A stretch of DNA of 64,000 nt, from contig JAUWHO010000027.1 in NCBI GenBank assembly GCA_030605835.1, positions 149,664 through 213,663 on the forward strand. The letters run 5' to 3'. Each line of letters begins with the position of its first letter. Position 1 is the first letter of the stretch. This DNA comes from Candidatus Zixiibacteriota bacterium (GTDB lineage: Bacteria > Zixibacteria > MSB-5A5 > DG-27). A program made the translations under genes and the position numbers. The notes under the pieces were generated by a model. The model worked only from the letters and a program-made list of their open reading frames with translations, did not search any database and was not told the DNA's origin. Below, in pieces: positions 44,278 through 51,862 of the stretch.

Positions 44278-44589
44278 TTAAGCGGGTTCCTCTAAAGTGA
44301 GGCTTTTCTCAATATTTCGACTCAGAGAAAGTAATTTCTCTTCGATTTCGCTCGCTTTTCTCTCGCTCTCTTCTCGCTCTTTGAACAGCTCGTCGGCGAT
44401 GTTGAGCGCCGCCAGGACAGCCACTTTGGCATGCGATCTGGCGGGCATTCCCTCGGCCACGGTCCTCATCTTCTGGTCGAGGTAGGCTGCCACCTCTCGG
44501 ATGTAATCCTCCTTGGCATCCCCTTTGATGAGGTAGTCCTGGCCAAGTATATTCACTCTCACCGACTTTTTTCGATTCTCTAAAGCCAC
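44278..44589 (-). CDS. zapA: Cell division protein ZapA
   Basis: A 103-aa FtsZ-ring-associated protein that bundles FtsZ protofilaments at midcell. The N-terminal globular part ('KSVRVNILGQDYLIKGDAKEDYIREVAAYLDQKMRTVAEGMPARSHAKVAVLAALNIADELF') is typical of ZapA and is followed by the coiled-coil tail ('EREESERKASEIEEKLLSLSRNI'). It lies between a small coiled-coil gene (zapB-like) and rny, an arrangement seen near pheST in many bacteria. Confidence 0.9.
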   Translation of the reverse strand: MALENRKKSVRVNILGQDYLIKGDAKEDYIREVAAYLDQKMRTVAEGMPARSHAKVAVLAALNIADELFKEREESERKASEIEEKLLSLSRNIEKSLTLEEPA

Positions 44590-44675
44590 CTTAGATGCCC
44601 GGCTGTCCAGCAGCCCGACCCCGTTCGGGAACTGGCCTGCCCTTCTATCCCTCCGCCCACAGGGCGGATTCTCCC

Positions 44676-44957
44676 TCAGCCGTCGTTCAGAATTGAAAGC
44701 TTATCCAGTATAGCTCCTATTCTCTGTTTTGCTTGCGCTTCCTTTTTCTTGAACTCCTCTTCTGTTTTCTTTTTCTCAACGAGCAACTGGTCATACTTCT
44801 GGTTGGATTTCTTTTTCTCTTTCTCCAACTCGGAGGCTTTGGCCTCCAGCTGGTTTATGGTTTGAACTAACTGCCCTTTCTCCTCTTTCAGTCTATTTAT
44901 GGCCTCAAGTGCCTGGTTGATTTTCGACTCAAAGATCTGTAGGCTATCCAGCGTCAA
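44676..44957 (-). CDS. Small coiled-coil protein (ZapB-like)
   Basis: A protein of about 93 aa that is nearly all coiled coil: 'SLQIFESKINQALEAINRLKEEKGQLVQTINQLEAKASELEKEKK', then a Lys/Glu-rich stretch, ending 'RIGAILDKLSILNDG'. Similar short coiled-coil ORFs between pheT and zapA are annotated as ZapB-like division factors. The ORF track starts at TTG 45011; a TTG at 44957 with GAGAGG about 9 nt upstream gives 'TLDSLQIFESKI', closer to the family start, but neither start is certain. No enzymatic motif. The division role is inferred from position next to zapA. Confidence 0.7.
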   Translation of the reverse strand: MTLDSLQIFESKINQALEAINRLKEEKGQLVQTINQLEAKASELEKEKKKSNQKYDQLLVEKKKTEEEFKKKEAQAKQRIGAILDKLSILNDG

Positions 44958-45017
44958 ATCTCTTAAACCTCTCTCACTAAATATAAAGGCTTCTTCAATA
45001 TTTGGAAACAAAAAACT

Positions 45018-47402
45018 TCAGCTTCGCAACTGGGCTCCAAATTTGGCCTTGAGATGTTGAACTAACCTCTTCTGGGAGGACTCCACCTCCTTTTCGGTCA
45101 GGGTTCTCTCCGGGGAACGGTAGCGGATTGAGAAGGCCAGGCTCTTCTTCCCCGGGGGAACCTGCTTGCCGACATACTGGTCGAAAAGGGAGATCTCCTC
45201 CAGAGAATCTAAGTCGAGCTCCCTTATGCTCTTTTCGATCTCTCCCGCTAAAATGCGGTGGTCGACGACGATGGCGATGTCTCTGTCCACCGGGGGAAAC
45301 TTCGGCAGGGACTGGTATCTTCTCTCCCGGGGAACCAGTTTCAAAAGCCTCTCGAAGTCGATCTCGAAGGAGAAAACCGCCTCCTTGATGTCGAAGGCTT
45401 CGAGTACCTCCTCTGCGATCTTGCCGAACTCCCCGAGACACTGATCCTCAGAGAAGAGGTCAAACCCTTTAGCAGCCTCAAATATAGCTTCTCCCTTCGG
45501 TCTGAAGGAGACATCCGGGAGATTGAGCCGCTCCAGCAACCCCTCCAGCTCTCCCTTCAGGTCGAAGAGGTCGACCGGTGTGGAAGAGAGGCTCCAGTGC
45601 CGTCTTTCTCGGTGTCCGGATATCGCCGCCGCCAGATGCCATCTCTCCGAGAATTCCTTCTCCCCAGTCTTGAAATAGACTTTGCCGATCTCGAAGATGC
45701 GGATATTCTTCTCGTACCGGTTCAGATTGTAGTTTACGGTCTCCAGAAGACTTCCGGTCAAATTCGGTCTCAAGATCGACAGCTCTTCTGAGATCGGATT
45801 CAAGAGCTGCACGAAACCGTCATCGCCTCCAAAGACCCCGTATTTTCCCGGCTCCTTGAATATGTAGGTTACGGTTTCGAAGAATCCCCGGCCACACAAA
45901 ATTCCGGTGATGGCTCGGGTCAATTCTTGCTCCTTAGGAAGTGGGGTCACCAACTCCCCGCCGGGTCTCTCCAGCGCCGGGATATTGTCGTAATTGAGGA
46001 TCCTCGCTATCTCCTCGATTAAGTCAACCTCCCTGGTGATATCGGGACGATAGCTGGGTACCGAAACCTCAAAAGTCTCATCCCCCTCGACTCTAAAGCC
46101 CAAGCCCGTCAGGATGTCCCTGCTTTGCTCTTTCGGGATTTCAATCCCTATGACGGTAGAGACTCTGCGGGAACGCAATTTCACTCTGGGGAAGGTAACC
46201 TTATTGGGATAGCAATCGACCAACCCTTTCAAGACCTCCCCCCCGGCAAGCTCCTGAATCAGTCGGGTCGCCCTCTTGGAAGCAAAAACCACATTCTCCG
46301 GGTCGGTGCCCCGCTCGAAGCGGTAAGAGGACTCTGAAACCAAACCCAGCTCCTTGGAGGCTCTTCTCGTAGTGGCAGGGTCGAAATAGGCGCTCTCCAG
46401 AAGTATGTTCTGGGTGGAACCCGAAACTTCGCTTTTCTCTCCTCCCATGATCCCGGCTATGGCAACCGCGGTCTCGCCATCGGTTATAAGAAGGGAGTTG
46501 CTCGAAAGGGTTCTCCCGACGCCGTCTAAGGTGAGGAATCTCTCTCCCGGTTTAGCCTTTCTGATCAGAACGCGCCTCTGGCTGAAATTGTCGTAATCGA
46601 AGGCGTGCAGGGGATGCCCGGTCTCCAAGAGCACCCAGTTGGTGATGTCGACGATGTTGCTGATGGCACGGATCCCCAGCGATTCCAATCGCAGCGCCAT
46701 CCACTTCGGAGAGGGTTTTATCTCCACCCCCTTTATGATCCGGGCGGTGTAACGGGGGCAGCCGACCGGGTCTTTGATTTGGACCTCCACCTCGGAGGCG
46801 GTCTCGGTCCCCACCTCGGGAAAGTGGGTCTCCGGCAATTTCAATGTTCCCCCGCCCAGGGCACAAAGCTCCCTGGCGATCCCCAGGTGCGAGAGACAGT
46901 CGGGCCGGTTGGGGGTGACCTCTAATTCTAAAATCCAGTCCTTTAATCTCAATGCCTCAGCCAACGAAGTCCCTGTAGAAACCGTCTCATCTAAGACCAA
47001 TATAGCGTCAGCGACCTCACCAATTCCCAGCTCCTTCTCCGAGCATATCATCCCGGTAGACTTTATCCCCTTGGTTTCGGCCTCTTTCATCTCCAAACCG
47101 TCGGGAAGCTTGGCTCCCGGCAAAGCCAAAGCCACCCTCTGGCCGCGCTCAACGTTAGGAGCCCCGCAAACCGTCTGCAGTTTTTTCTGGCCGATATTCA
47201 CCTGACAAATTTTGAGGTTTTTCGCCTCGGGGTGCAGATCGATCTTCTCAACGTGACCGACGACGACCCCCTCCAGCTCCGGCCAAGCGGGATGAAGCGA
47301 CTCCGCCTCGGTGCCCGACATCGTCAGCTTCTCGGCGACCTCCTCCGGATTCCACAAGAGGTCCGGGATCAGTTCTTTGAGCCAGTTGTAGCTAATCTTC
47401 AT
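45018..47402 (-). CDS. pheT: Phenylalanine--tRNA ligase beta subunit
   Basis: A 794-aa editing and tRNA-binding subunit of the alpha2beta2 PheRS. Domains in order: EMAP/tRNA-binding OB fold ('VVVGHVEKIDLHPEAKNLKICQVNIG'), B3/B4 editing domain ('ELEVTPNRPDCLSHLGIARELCALG', 'GIRAISNIVDITNWVLLETGHPLHAFD'), B5 domain, the catalytic-like core ('FFETVTYIFKEPGKYGVFGG', 'LSILRPNLTGSLLETVNYNLNR'), and the C-terminal FDX-ACB anticodon domain ('PKFPPVDRDIAIVVDH', 'SLAFSIRYRSPERTLTEKEVE'). The length is typical. Unusually it is separated from pheS by a nuclease-like gene. Confidence 0.97.
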   Translation of the reverse strand: MKISYNWLKELIPDLLWNPEEVAEKLTMSGTEAESLHPAWPELEGVVVGHVEKIDLHPEAKNLKICQVNIGQKKLQTVCGAPNVERGQRVALALPGAKLPDGLEMKEAETKGIKSTGMICSEKELGIGEVADAILVLDETVSTGTSLAEALRLKDWILELEVTPNRPDCLSHLGIARELCALGGGTLKLPETHFPEVGTETASEVEVQIKDPVGCPRYTARIIKGVEIKPSPKWMALRLESLGIRAISNIVDITNWVLLETGHPLHAFDYDNFSQRRVLIRKAKPGERFLTLDGVGRTLSSNSLLITDGETAVAIAGIMGGEKSEVSGSTQNILLESAYFDPATTRRASKELGLVSESSYRFERGTDPENVVFASKRATRLIQELAGGEVLKGLVDCYPNKVTFPRVKLRSRRVSTVIGIEIPKEQSRDILTGLGFRVEGDETFEVSVPSYRPDITREVDLIEEIARILNYDNIPALERPGGELVTPLPKEQELTRAITGILCGRGFFETVTYIFKEPGKYGVFGGDDGFVQLLNPISEELSILRPNLTGSLLETVNYNLNRYEKNIRIFEIGKVYFKTGEKEFSERWHLAAAISGHRERRHWSLSSTPVDLFDLKGELEGLLERLNLPDVSFRPKGEAIFEAAKGFDLFSEDQCLGEFGKIAEEVLEAFDIKEAVFSFEIDFERLLKLVPRERRYQSLPKFPPVDRDIAIVVDHRILAGEIEKSIRELDLDSLEEISLFDQYVGKQVPPGKKSLAFSIRYRSPERTLTEKEVESSQKRLVQHLKAKFGAQLRS

Positions 47403-47490
47403 AGTATCGAGTCAGATAATAGACAATCGGCGGATCGGCCCACATGCTCAAGCGGCTCAGGGGCGCTACTCCTGCCACGTCACCGGGCTT

Positions 47491-48423
47491 CTACGGCAAA
47501 AGTAACCAAGACGGCCGATTATCCCCGGGAACGACACGCTTCGTTTCTGCCTCCGACTCCTCTCGCACCACTACCTGTGCCATAGCCAAGGTGAACTCCT
47601 TGAGTTTCTCGAAAGCTTCATCCGCATAGACATCTTCACCAGCTCTCATTCTGTTCATATGACCCATGATCCACCTCATAAAGACTACTGGTATTGCTAG
47701 GTCTGAGATGTCCTCCCAACCGGTGAGATACCCACGTGCCACATAGTCCCCTTCCAATCGCCTATCGCACTCGCCCTTGCATGCCCAATAAAGGTTGACT
47801 ATTTTGCCTCGGTCTTCTCCTTTCCACTGTCGAACAATCACCACAATTCCAGTTCGCTCCTCGAGCAGATCCTTTCCGCATGTCACGCAGCTCAGCGGTA
47901 CATACGAATCATAAAGCGTAGCAGGAGACTTATCTTCCCTCTCCCACCTCTGGAAGCTGTGTGGCAAGTAGCGTTTGAAAACCCCCTCGAGGCCACGGTT
48001 CTTCATCAAAGACTGCTCAATGAGGGCAGAATCGTAGAGTCGTACGTTCATTTGCTCTTCTAGTCGCCTCAGGGTTTCTGCCAAGGAAGAACTTGGGATC
48101 GTCGAGTAGAAGCCAATGAATCCATCAGCATTGAACTTTCGTACTCGGCCTAGTGGATCAACCTCGTCTCTGTCCGACACAGCCTTTCCAGAGTGAGCGA
48201 AATGCTTACAACTCACCAGCCACGTGTGGACTGACCTGCCAATTCGGCCAGCACGTTCCTCCCTCACGATCAGGTCTCGTCCCGAATCAGGTCCACGATC
48301 CGGTCCTCCCCCGATCTCGAGGCTTAAGGCTGAAAAGAAGTCCCGTGCGAAAAACTCCCAAGAGTCCTGTCCCGGTTCTCCTCCTTTTGATGAAGGTATT
48401 TCCTTAAAGTCAATCACTCCCAT
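47491..48423 (-). CDS. Restriction-endonuclease-like protein inserted between pheS and pheT
   Basis: A 310-aa protein that I read as a PD-(D/E)XK-superfamily nuclease. The N-terminus has 'DSWEFFARDFFSALSLEIGGGPDRGPDSGRDLIVREE' followed by a strand with 'HTWLVSCKHFAHSGKAV'. This is the Mrr/restriction pattern Gx(D)-x(n)-(Q/E/S)xK, with Asp in GRDLIV and Lys in SCKH; then comes 'FIGFYSTIPSSSLAETLRRLEE'. The C-terminal half contains a probable zinc site ('CVTCGKDLLEE…YWACKGECDRR'). No methyltransferase or helicase partner is adjacent. Its location inside the normally contiguous pheST pair suggests acquisition. Nuclease activity and DNA target are inferred. Confidence 0.65.
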   Translation of the reverse strand: MGVIDFKEIPSSKGGEPGQDSWEFFARDFFSALSLEIGGGPDRGPDSGRDLIVREERAGRIGRSVHTWLVSCKHFAHSGKAVSDRDEVDPLGRVRKFNADGFIGFYSTIPSSSLAETLRRLEEQMNVRLYDSALIEQSLMKNRGLEGVFKRYLPHSFQRWEREDKSPATLYDSYVPLSCVTCGKDLLEERTGIVVIVRQWKGEDRGKIVNLYWACKGECDRRLEGDYVARGYLTGWEDISDLAIPVVFMRWIMGHMNRMRAGEDVYADEAFEKLKEFTLAMAQVVVREESEAETKRVVPGDNRPSWLLLP

Positions 48424-48567
48424 ACAATGCCCTTTCTACCTCTTTAACCACAACTGTCTATCACATCTATTGTGCATCGGCATTAGATGCCCAGCTGCCT
48501 GAACTCCAAGCAGCTCATTCGCAGTACGTACGAGTCAAGATTGAGCTTTCAAACTGTTGTTCATAGC

Positions 48568-49587
48568 TCAGAATTGGCGTAAGAATCTAAGATCATTGTC
48601 GTAAAGCAACCTTATGTCGCTAATTCTGTATTTTAACATAGCTATGCGGTCGACTCCCATCCCGAAGGCATAACCGGTGTAGATTTCCGGGTCGTACCCG
48701 ACCGCCTTGAAGACCTCCGGGTGGACCATTCCGGCACCGGAGATCTCCACCCATCCAGTCCTCTTGCAGACCGGACAACCTCTCCCCTCACAGATCATGC
48801 AGGAGAAATCGTATTCCACCGAGGGCTCCGTGAAGGGGAAAAAATGAGGCCTGAAACGAACCTTGATCTTTGGGCCAAAAAGCTCCCGGGCGAAGGCAGT
48901 TATGACCCCTTTAAGGTCCGCGACGGTGACCTCTCTGTCAACATAAAGCCCCTCGGTCTGGAAAAAATTGGGGACGTGAGAGGCATCCGGGGTGTCCCGG
49001 CGGAAACAGAGGCCGGGGGCGATGATTCTCACCGGTGGCGACTTCTTCTCCATGACCCGAATCTGCACCGGGGAGGTATGAGTCCGAAGCAGGATGCCCT
49101 TCTGGATATAAAAGGTGTCGCTCAAATCCCTGGCGGGATGGTCTTCGGGAGTGTTCAAGGCATCGAAGTTGTAGTAGTCGGTCTCGATGTGGGGTCCCTC
49201 GGCGACCTCGAAACCCATCCCCCGAAAAATATCCTCGATCTCGATTATGGTCTGAGTGATGGGGTGAGGCCGGCCCAGCCAGGGGGTTCTGCCCGGTAAA
49301 GTATAGTCGAAAAGAGCTTTGCCGACCTCCCTCTCTTCAGAGCTGAGGCGTTTCTTTTCTGCTAACGCCTCCTCGATCTTCTTTCTCAGGAGGTTGGCTT
49401 CCTTGCCGACTGCCGGACGTAGTTCCTGGGGCAAGTGCCCCAGTTCTCTCATAACTCCGGTGATAAGCCCTTTGCGACCCAGAAGCTTGACCCTGACCTC
49501 CTCCAGCTTCTCTGGGGAATCACACTCCTTCAAGAGGTCTTGAGCCTCTTTTTCTATCTCCTTTAGATCTGGTCTGTGGGTGGCCAT
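48568..49587 (-). CDS. pheS: Phenylalanine--tRNA ligase alpha subunit
   Basis: A 339-aa class II synthetase catalytic subunit that charges tRNA-Phe. After the N-terminal coiled coil ('LKEIEKEAQDLLKECDSPEKLEEVRVKLLGRKGLITGVMRELGHLP') come 'HPITQTIIEIEDIFRGMGFEVAEGPHIETDYYNFDALNTPEDHPARD', motif 2 'CFRRDTPDASHVPNFFQTEGLYVD', and motif 3 'GFGMGVDRIAMLKY' (here 'AFGMGVDRIAML'). Length is standard. It follows rplT after a TA-like pair, part of the thrS-infC-rpmI-rplT-pheST series. Confidence 0.97.
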   Translation of the reverse strand: MATHRPDLKEIEKEAQDLLKECDSPEKLEEVRVKLLGRKGLITGVMRELGHLPQELRPAVGKEANLLRKKIEEALAEKKRLSSEEREVGKALFDYTLPGRTPWLGRPHPITQTIIEIEDIFRGMGFEVAEGPHIETDYYNFDALNTPEDHPARDLSDTFYIQKGILLRTHTSPVQIRVMEKKSPPVRIIAPGLCFRRDTPDASHVPNFFQTEGLYVDREVTVADLKGVITAFARELFGPKIKVRFRPHFFPFTEPSVEYDFSCMICEGRGCPVCKRTGWVEISGAGMVHPEVFKAVGYDPEIYTGYAFGMGVDRIAMLKYRISDIRLLYDNDLRFLRQF

Positions 49588-49697
49588 AACATCATCTATC
49601 GGCTCGAATCTGGTATGAGTCCCAGTCCACGCTGTCAGTTTTCTTTCCCTGGGCTTATCCTATGAGCCACCTCTCGTTAGCTAAAGTTCTCCTCCAT

Positions 49698-49919
49698 TTA
49701 CACAGCATAACTGAGAACTTCAAGCTCTGCCGTTTTATCGATCTTCTCCAAGATGGAGTCCACTCTTGCCACCACGGGGTCTTCAATCAAGTATTGACTG
49801 CAATTACAGCATTGTAAGACTGGCAAATTCCTGATGACGACGATGGAGTCGCTTCTAACTTTGAATGGCAAATCCGTGATGACTTTCTCTAATTTTCCTC
49901 CACAGTTATGACAAGTCAT
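49698..49919 (-). CDS. YgiT-type zinc-finger protein (MqsA-like antitoxin half)
   Basis: A 73-aa protein starting at the ATG at 49919, which overlaps the upstream stop as ATGA with AGGAG just before it; the ORF-track start at 49952 lies inside the preceding gene. Two CxxC pairs ('MTCHNCGGKLE' and 'LQCCNCSQYLIEDP') make the YgiT-type zinc finger, and the tail 'VDSILEKIDKTAELEVLSYAV' matches the family end. It lacks the helix-turn-helix of full MqsA. YgiT proteins are usually the second gene of a pair with a DUF4258 or MqsR-like toxin, exactly as here. A toxin-antitoxin function is inferred. Confidence 0.85.
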   Translation of the reverse strand: MTCHNCGGKLEKVITDLPFKVRSDSIVVIRNLPVLQCCNCSQYLIEDPVVARVDSILEKIDKTAELEVLSYAV

Positions 49920-50251
49920 GACTGTCTCCTGCTTTTGAAATCTTCTTTCCATTTGTCCGGAGTCGGCTCATAGGCTGTGACAATTATCACCCTATCAATA
50001 TCCACGTTAGCTGCTATCTGAATGTGGATTATCTGATCTCTATATTGGGCATAAATTAGATAGCTTGGTAAATACTTGTCCTTCGGATACTCCTCTATTA
50101 TCTCATACGAGTCTACCGAAGCCAAGATAACTTCTCTTGGTATGAATCGCCCTTTCAATCGCATATTAACATGATAGGTCCAGTGGATCTTACCCCGCCT
50201 GATACAGGATTTGATAAAATCCAAAATATCAATGTTCGTAGGTTTGCTCAT
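49916..50251 (-). CDS. DUF4258 family protein (putative toxin half)
   Basis: A 111-aa protein with the DUF4258 pattern 'FIKSCIRRGKIHWTYHVNMRLKGRFIPREVILASVDSYEIIEEYPKDKYLPSYLIYAQYRDQIIHIQIAAN…VIIVTAYEP'. Here the H-x(n)-R-x-x-x-R segment and the terminal 'VIIVTAYEPTPDKW' are conserved. These proteins resemble RelE/BrnT-type toxins and nearly always precede a YgiT zinc-finger gene. The two are coupled by an ATGA overlap and inserted between rplT and pheS. RNase activity is not demonstrated for this branch. Confidence 0.82.
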   Translation of the reverse strand: MSKPTNIDILDFIKSCIRRGKIHWTYHVNMRLKGRFIPREVILASVDSYEIIEEYPKDKYLPSYLIYAQYRDQIIHIQIAANVDIDRVIIVTAYEPTPDKWKEDFKSRRQS

Positions 50252-50679
50252 TCCAAAAGCTCAGGGACATTTCTCTCCCTCGCCATGACCCTAACGGGTT
50301 GTTTGACCCCTTCAGCATTTGAGGAAGTAAGCCGTTTCTGACCATTTGATTCAAATAAAGTTCTCTATCACGTTTTTCTGCTCCCTCCAGGGATTGAAAT
50401 CCTCTCTCAGTAACGGTGCACCTCCACTTCTATATCTCTTAGCAAAGAGGACTAACCAATTCTTTGAAACAAACCTCAGCTTTCGGCTGATGCCTAATAA
50501 TAGGGAAAGTTCTTACAGCTCTCTCCGTCTCGCCTTTGGAGGCGGCAATAACAGAGCAGGTAAAAAGAATCAAAGAGAAGGAGGCAAAAACCCTTCTGGC
50601 GGTTCCCGTTTGTATCCTTATCCTGTGGAAAGCTGTCAAAATCCCTCCCCCAAAAGGACAAAGCCAAGAGCCAGAAGGA
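50252..50679. other. Intergenic spacer between rplT and the DUF4258 gene
   Basis: About 430 bp without a credible gene. The ORFs at 50346-50693 (+) and 50439-50639 (-) lack ribosome sites and resemble nothing. The stretch is less GC-rich than its surroundings. It probably marks one edge of the acquired TA-like pair. No clear terminator was found. Confidence 0.4.
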
Positions 50680-51030
50680 CTAGCCAGTTTTAGCTATCTT
50701 TACCAACCGGGAGAAGGCGTCAACGTCTCTCACAGCCAAATCCGCCAGGATCTTGCGGTTCAGAGTCACTCCGGCCTTCTTTAGACCGTTGATGAACAGG
50801 CTGTAAGATAGATCATATTGCCGGCAGGCGGCATTTATGCGGATGATCCACAATCTCCGAAAATCTCTTTTTTTGACTCGACGGTCTCTGTAGGCGTAAG
50901 CCAAACCCTTATTAACGGTCTCCTTGGCGGTGCGATAGAGCCGGTGCCGACCGCCGTAGTTTCCCCGAGCGAGCTTTAAGACCTTCTTCTTTCTCTTCTT
51001 AGAGGCGACGCTATGTTTGGTCCGGGGCAT
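50680..51030 (-). CDS. rplT: 50S ribosomal protein L20
   Basis: A 116-aa L20 of normal length: '[96 protein letters not shown]'. It binds 23S rRNA early in 50S assembly and in many bacteria represses the infC-rpmI-rplT mRNA. It starts 8 bp after rpmI. Confidence 0.98.
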   Translation of the reverse strand: MPRTKHSVASKKRKKKVLKLARGNYGGRHRLYRTAKETVNKGLAYAYRDRRVKKRDFRRLWIIRINAACRQYDLSYSLFINGLKKAGVTLNRKILADLAVRDVDAFSRLVKIAKTG

Positions 51031-51038
51031 CTTCTCTC

Positions 51039-51233
51039 CTAGTAGGGTATGAGCTTTCTCACCTTCTTGAGATCGGCCTTGTCGATCAGAGTGGAGCTAC
51101 GCAGTCTTCTTTTCCTCTTGGTGCTCTTCTTGGTTAGTATGTGACTGCTGTTAGATCTTCTCCTCTTTATCTTTCCGGAGCCGGTCTTCTTGAATCTTTT
51201 GGCGGCACCCCGGTTGGTCTTCAACTTCGGCAT
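51039..51233 (-). CDS. rpmI: 50S ribosomal protein L35
   Basis: A 64-aa L35 ('[45 protein letters not shown]…LIPY'), with the family start PKxKTxxxAAKRF and the basic middle. It lies between infC and rplT in the canonical order. Confidence 0.98.
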   Translation of the reverse strand: MPKLKTNRGAAKRFKKTGSGKIKRRRSNSSHILTKKSTKRKRRLRSSTLIDKADLKKVRKLIPY

Positions 51234-51304
51234 CCAAAAATCTCCTTCAAAGCTACTATTATATATAATCTCTGAGAGATGGCAACAACAATTTAAGTTC
51301 TACT

Positions 51305-51862
51305 CTAAGACTTTGGGGTTTGGCTGCTTTTGGGGATGAGGATCATGGTCATGCTCCTCCCCTCCATCTTGTGCTGGTTCTCCGGCACCCCGATATCCTT
51401 GAGGTCAGCCTTGATCCTTATGATGATTCTCTCTCCCAGCTCGCGGTGCGCCAGCTCCCGACCCCGGAAATCGACCGAGATTTTCACCTTGTTTCCCTGC
51501 TCTAAGAATTCCTTTACATGTTTGGTCTTGAAGACGTAATCATGTTCTTCGGTTTTGGGGCGGAATCTTATGGTCTTGACCTGGACGGTGTGCTGTTTTT
51601 TCTTGGAGGCCTTGGCTTTCTTCGATTGTAGGTAGCGGTATTTGCCGTAATCCATGATCCTGCAAACCGGGGGCTTGGCCTCCGGCGCCACCTCGACCAG
51701 ATCAAATTCTCTCTCGATTGCGGTCCTTAAGGCCTCCCGGGTGGGCACAACGCCGATCTGCTCTCCATCTTCTCCTATCAGGCGAACCTGCGGTGCCCGT
51801 ATCCTTTCGTTAATCCTAACGAATTTCCCCCTTTTCTGTGGTTTCCTCCTCCTAATAGCCAA
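51305..51862 (-). CDS. infC: Translation initiation factor IF-3
   Basis: IF-3 binds the 30S subunit, prevents 50S joining and proofreads start codons. The N-domain ('FVRINERIRAPQVRLIGEDGEQIGVVPTREALRTAIEREFDLVEVAPEAKPPVCRIMDYGKYRY') and C-domain ('VKTIRFRPKTEEHDYVFKTKHVKEFLEQGNKVKISVDFRGRELAHRELGERII') are complete. The start is not settled. The ORF track uses TTG at 51862, which overlaps the end of thrS by 11 bp. No ATG is available, and the conserved part begins at an ATT (51814, 'INERIRAP'), which fits the AUU-start autoregulation known for infC. The AGGAGGAGG at the thrS stop could serve as ribosome site. Confidence 0.96.
   Translation of the reverse strand: MAIRRRKPQKRGKFVRINERIRAPQVRLIGEDGEQIGVVPTREALRTAIEREFDLVEVAPEAKPPVCRIMDYGKYRYLQSKKAKASKKKQHTVQVKTIRFRPKTEEHDYVFKTKHVKEFLEQGNKVKISVDFRGRELAHRELGERIIIRIKADLKDIGVPENQHKMEGRSMTMILIPKSSQTPKS

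Noticed and set aside
50346-50693. Plus-strand ORF of 115 aa downstream of rplT
   Set aside because: It has no ribosome site, overlaps the end of rplT, and its basic/serine-rich composition is that of a shadow frame.
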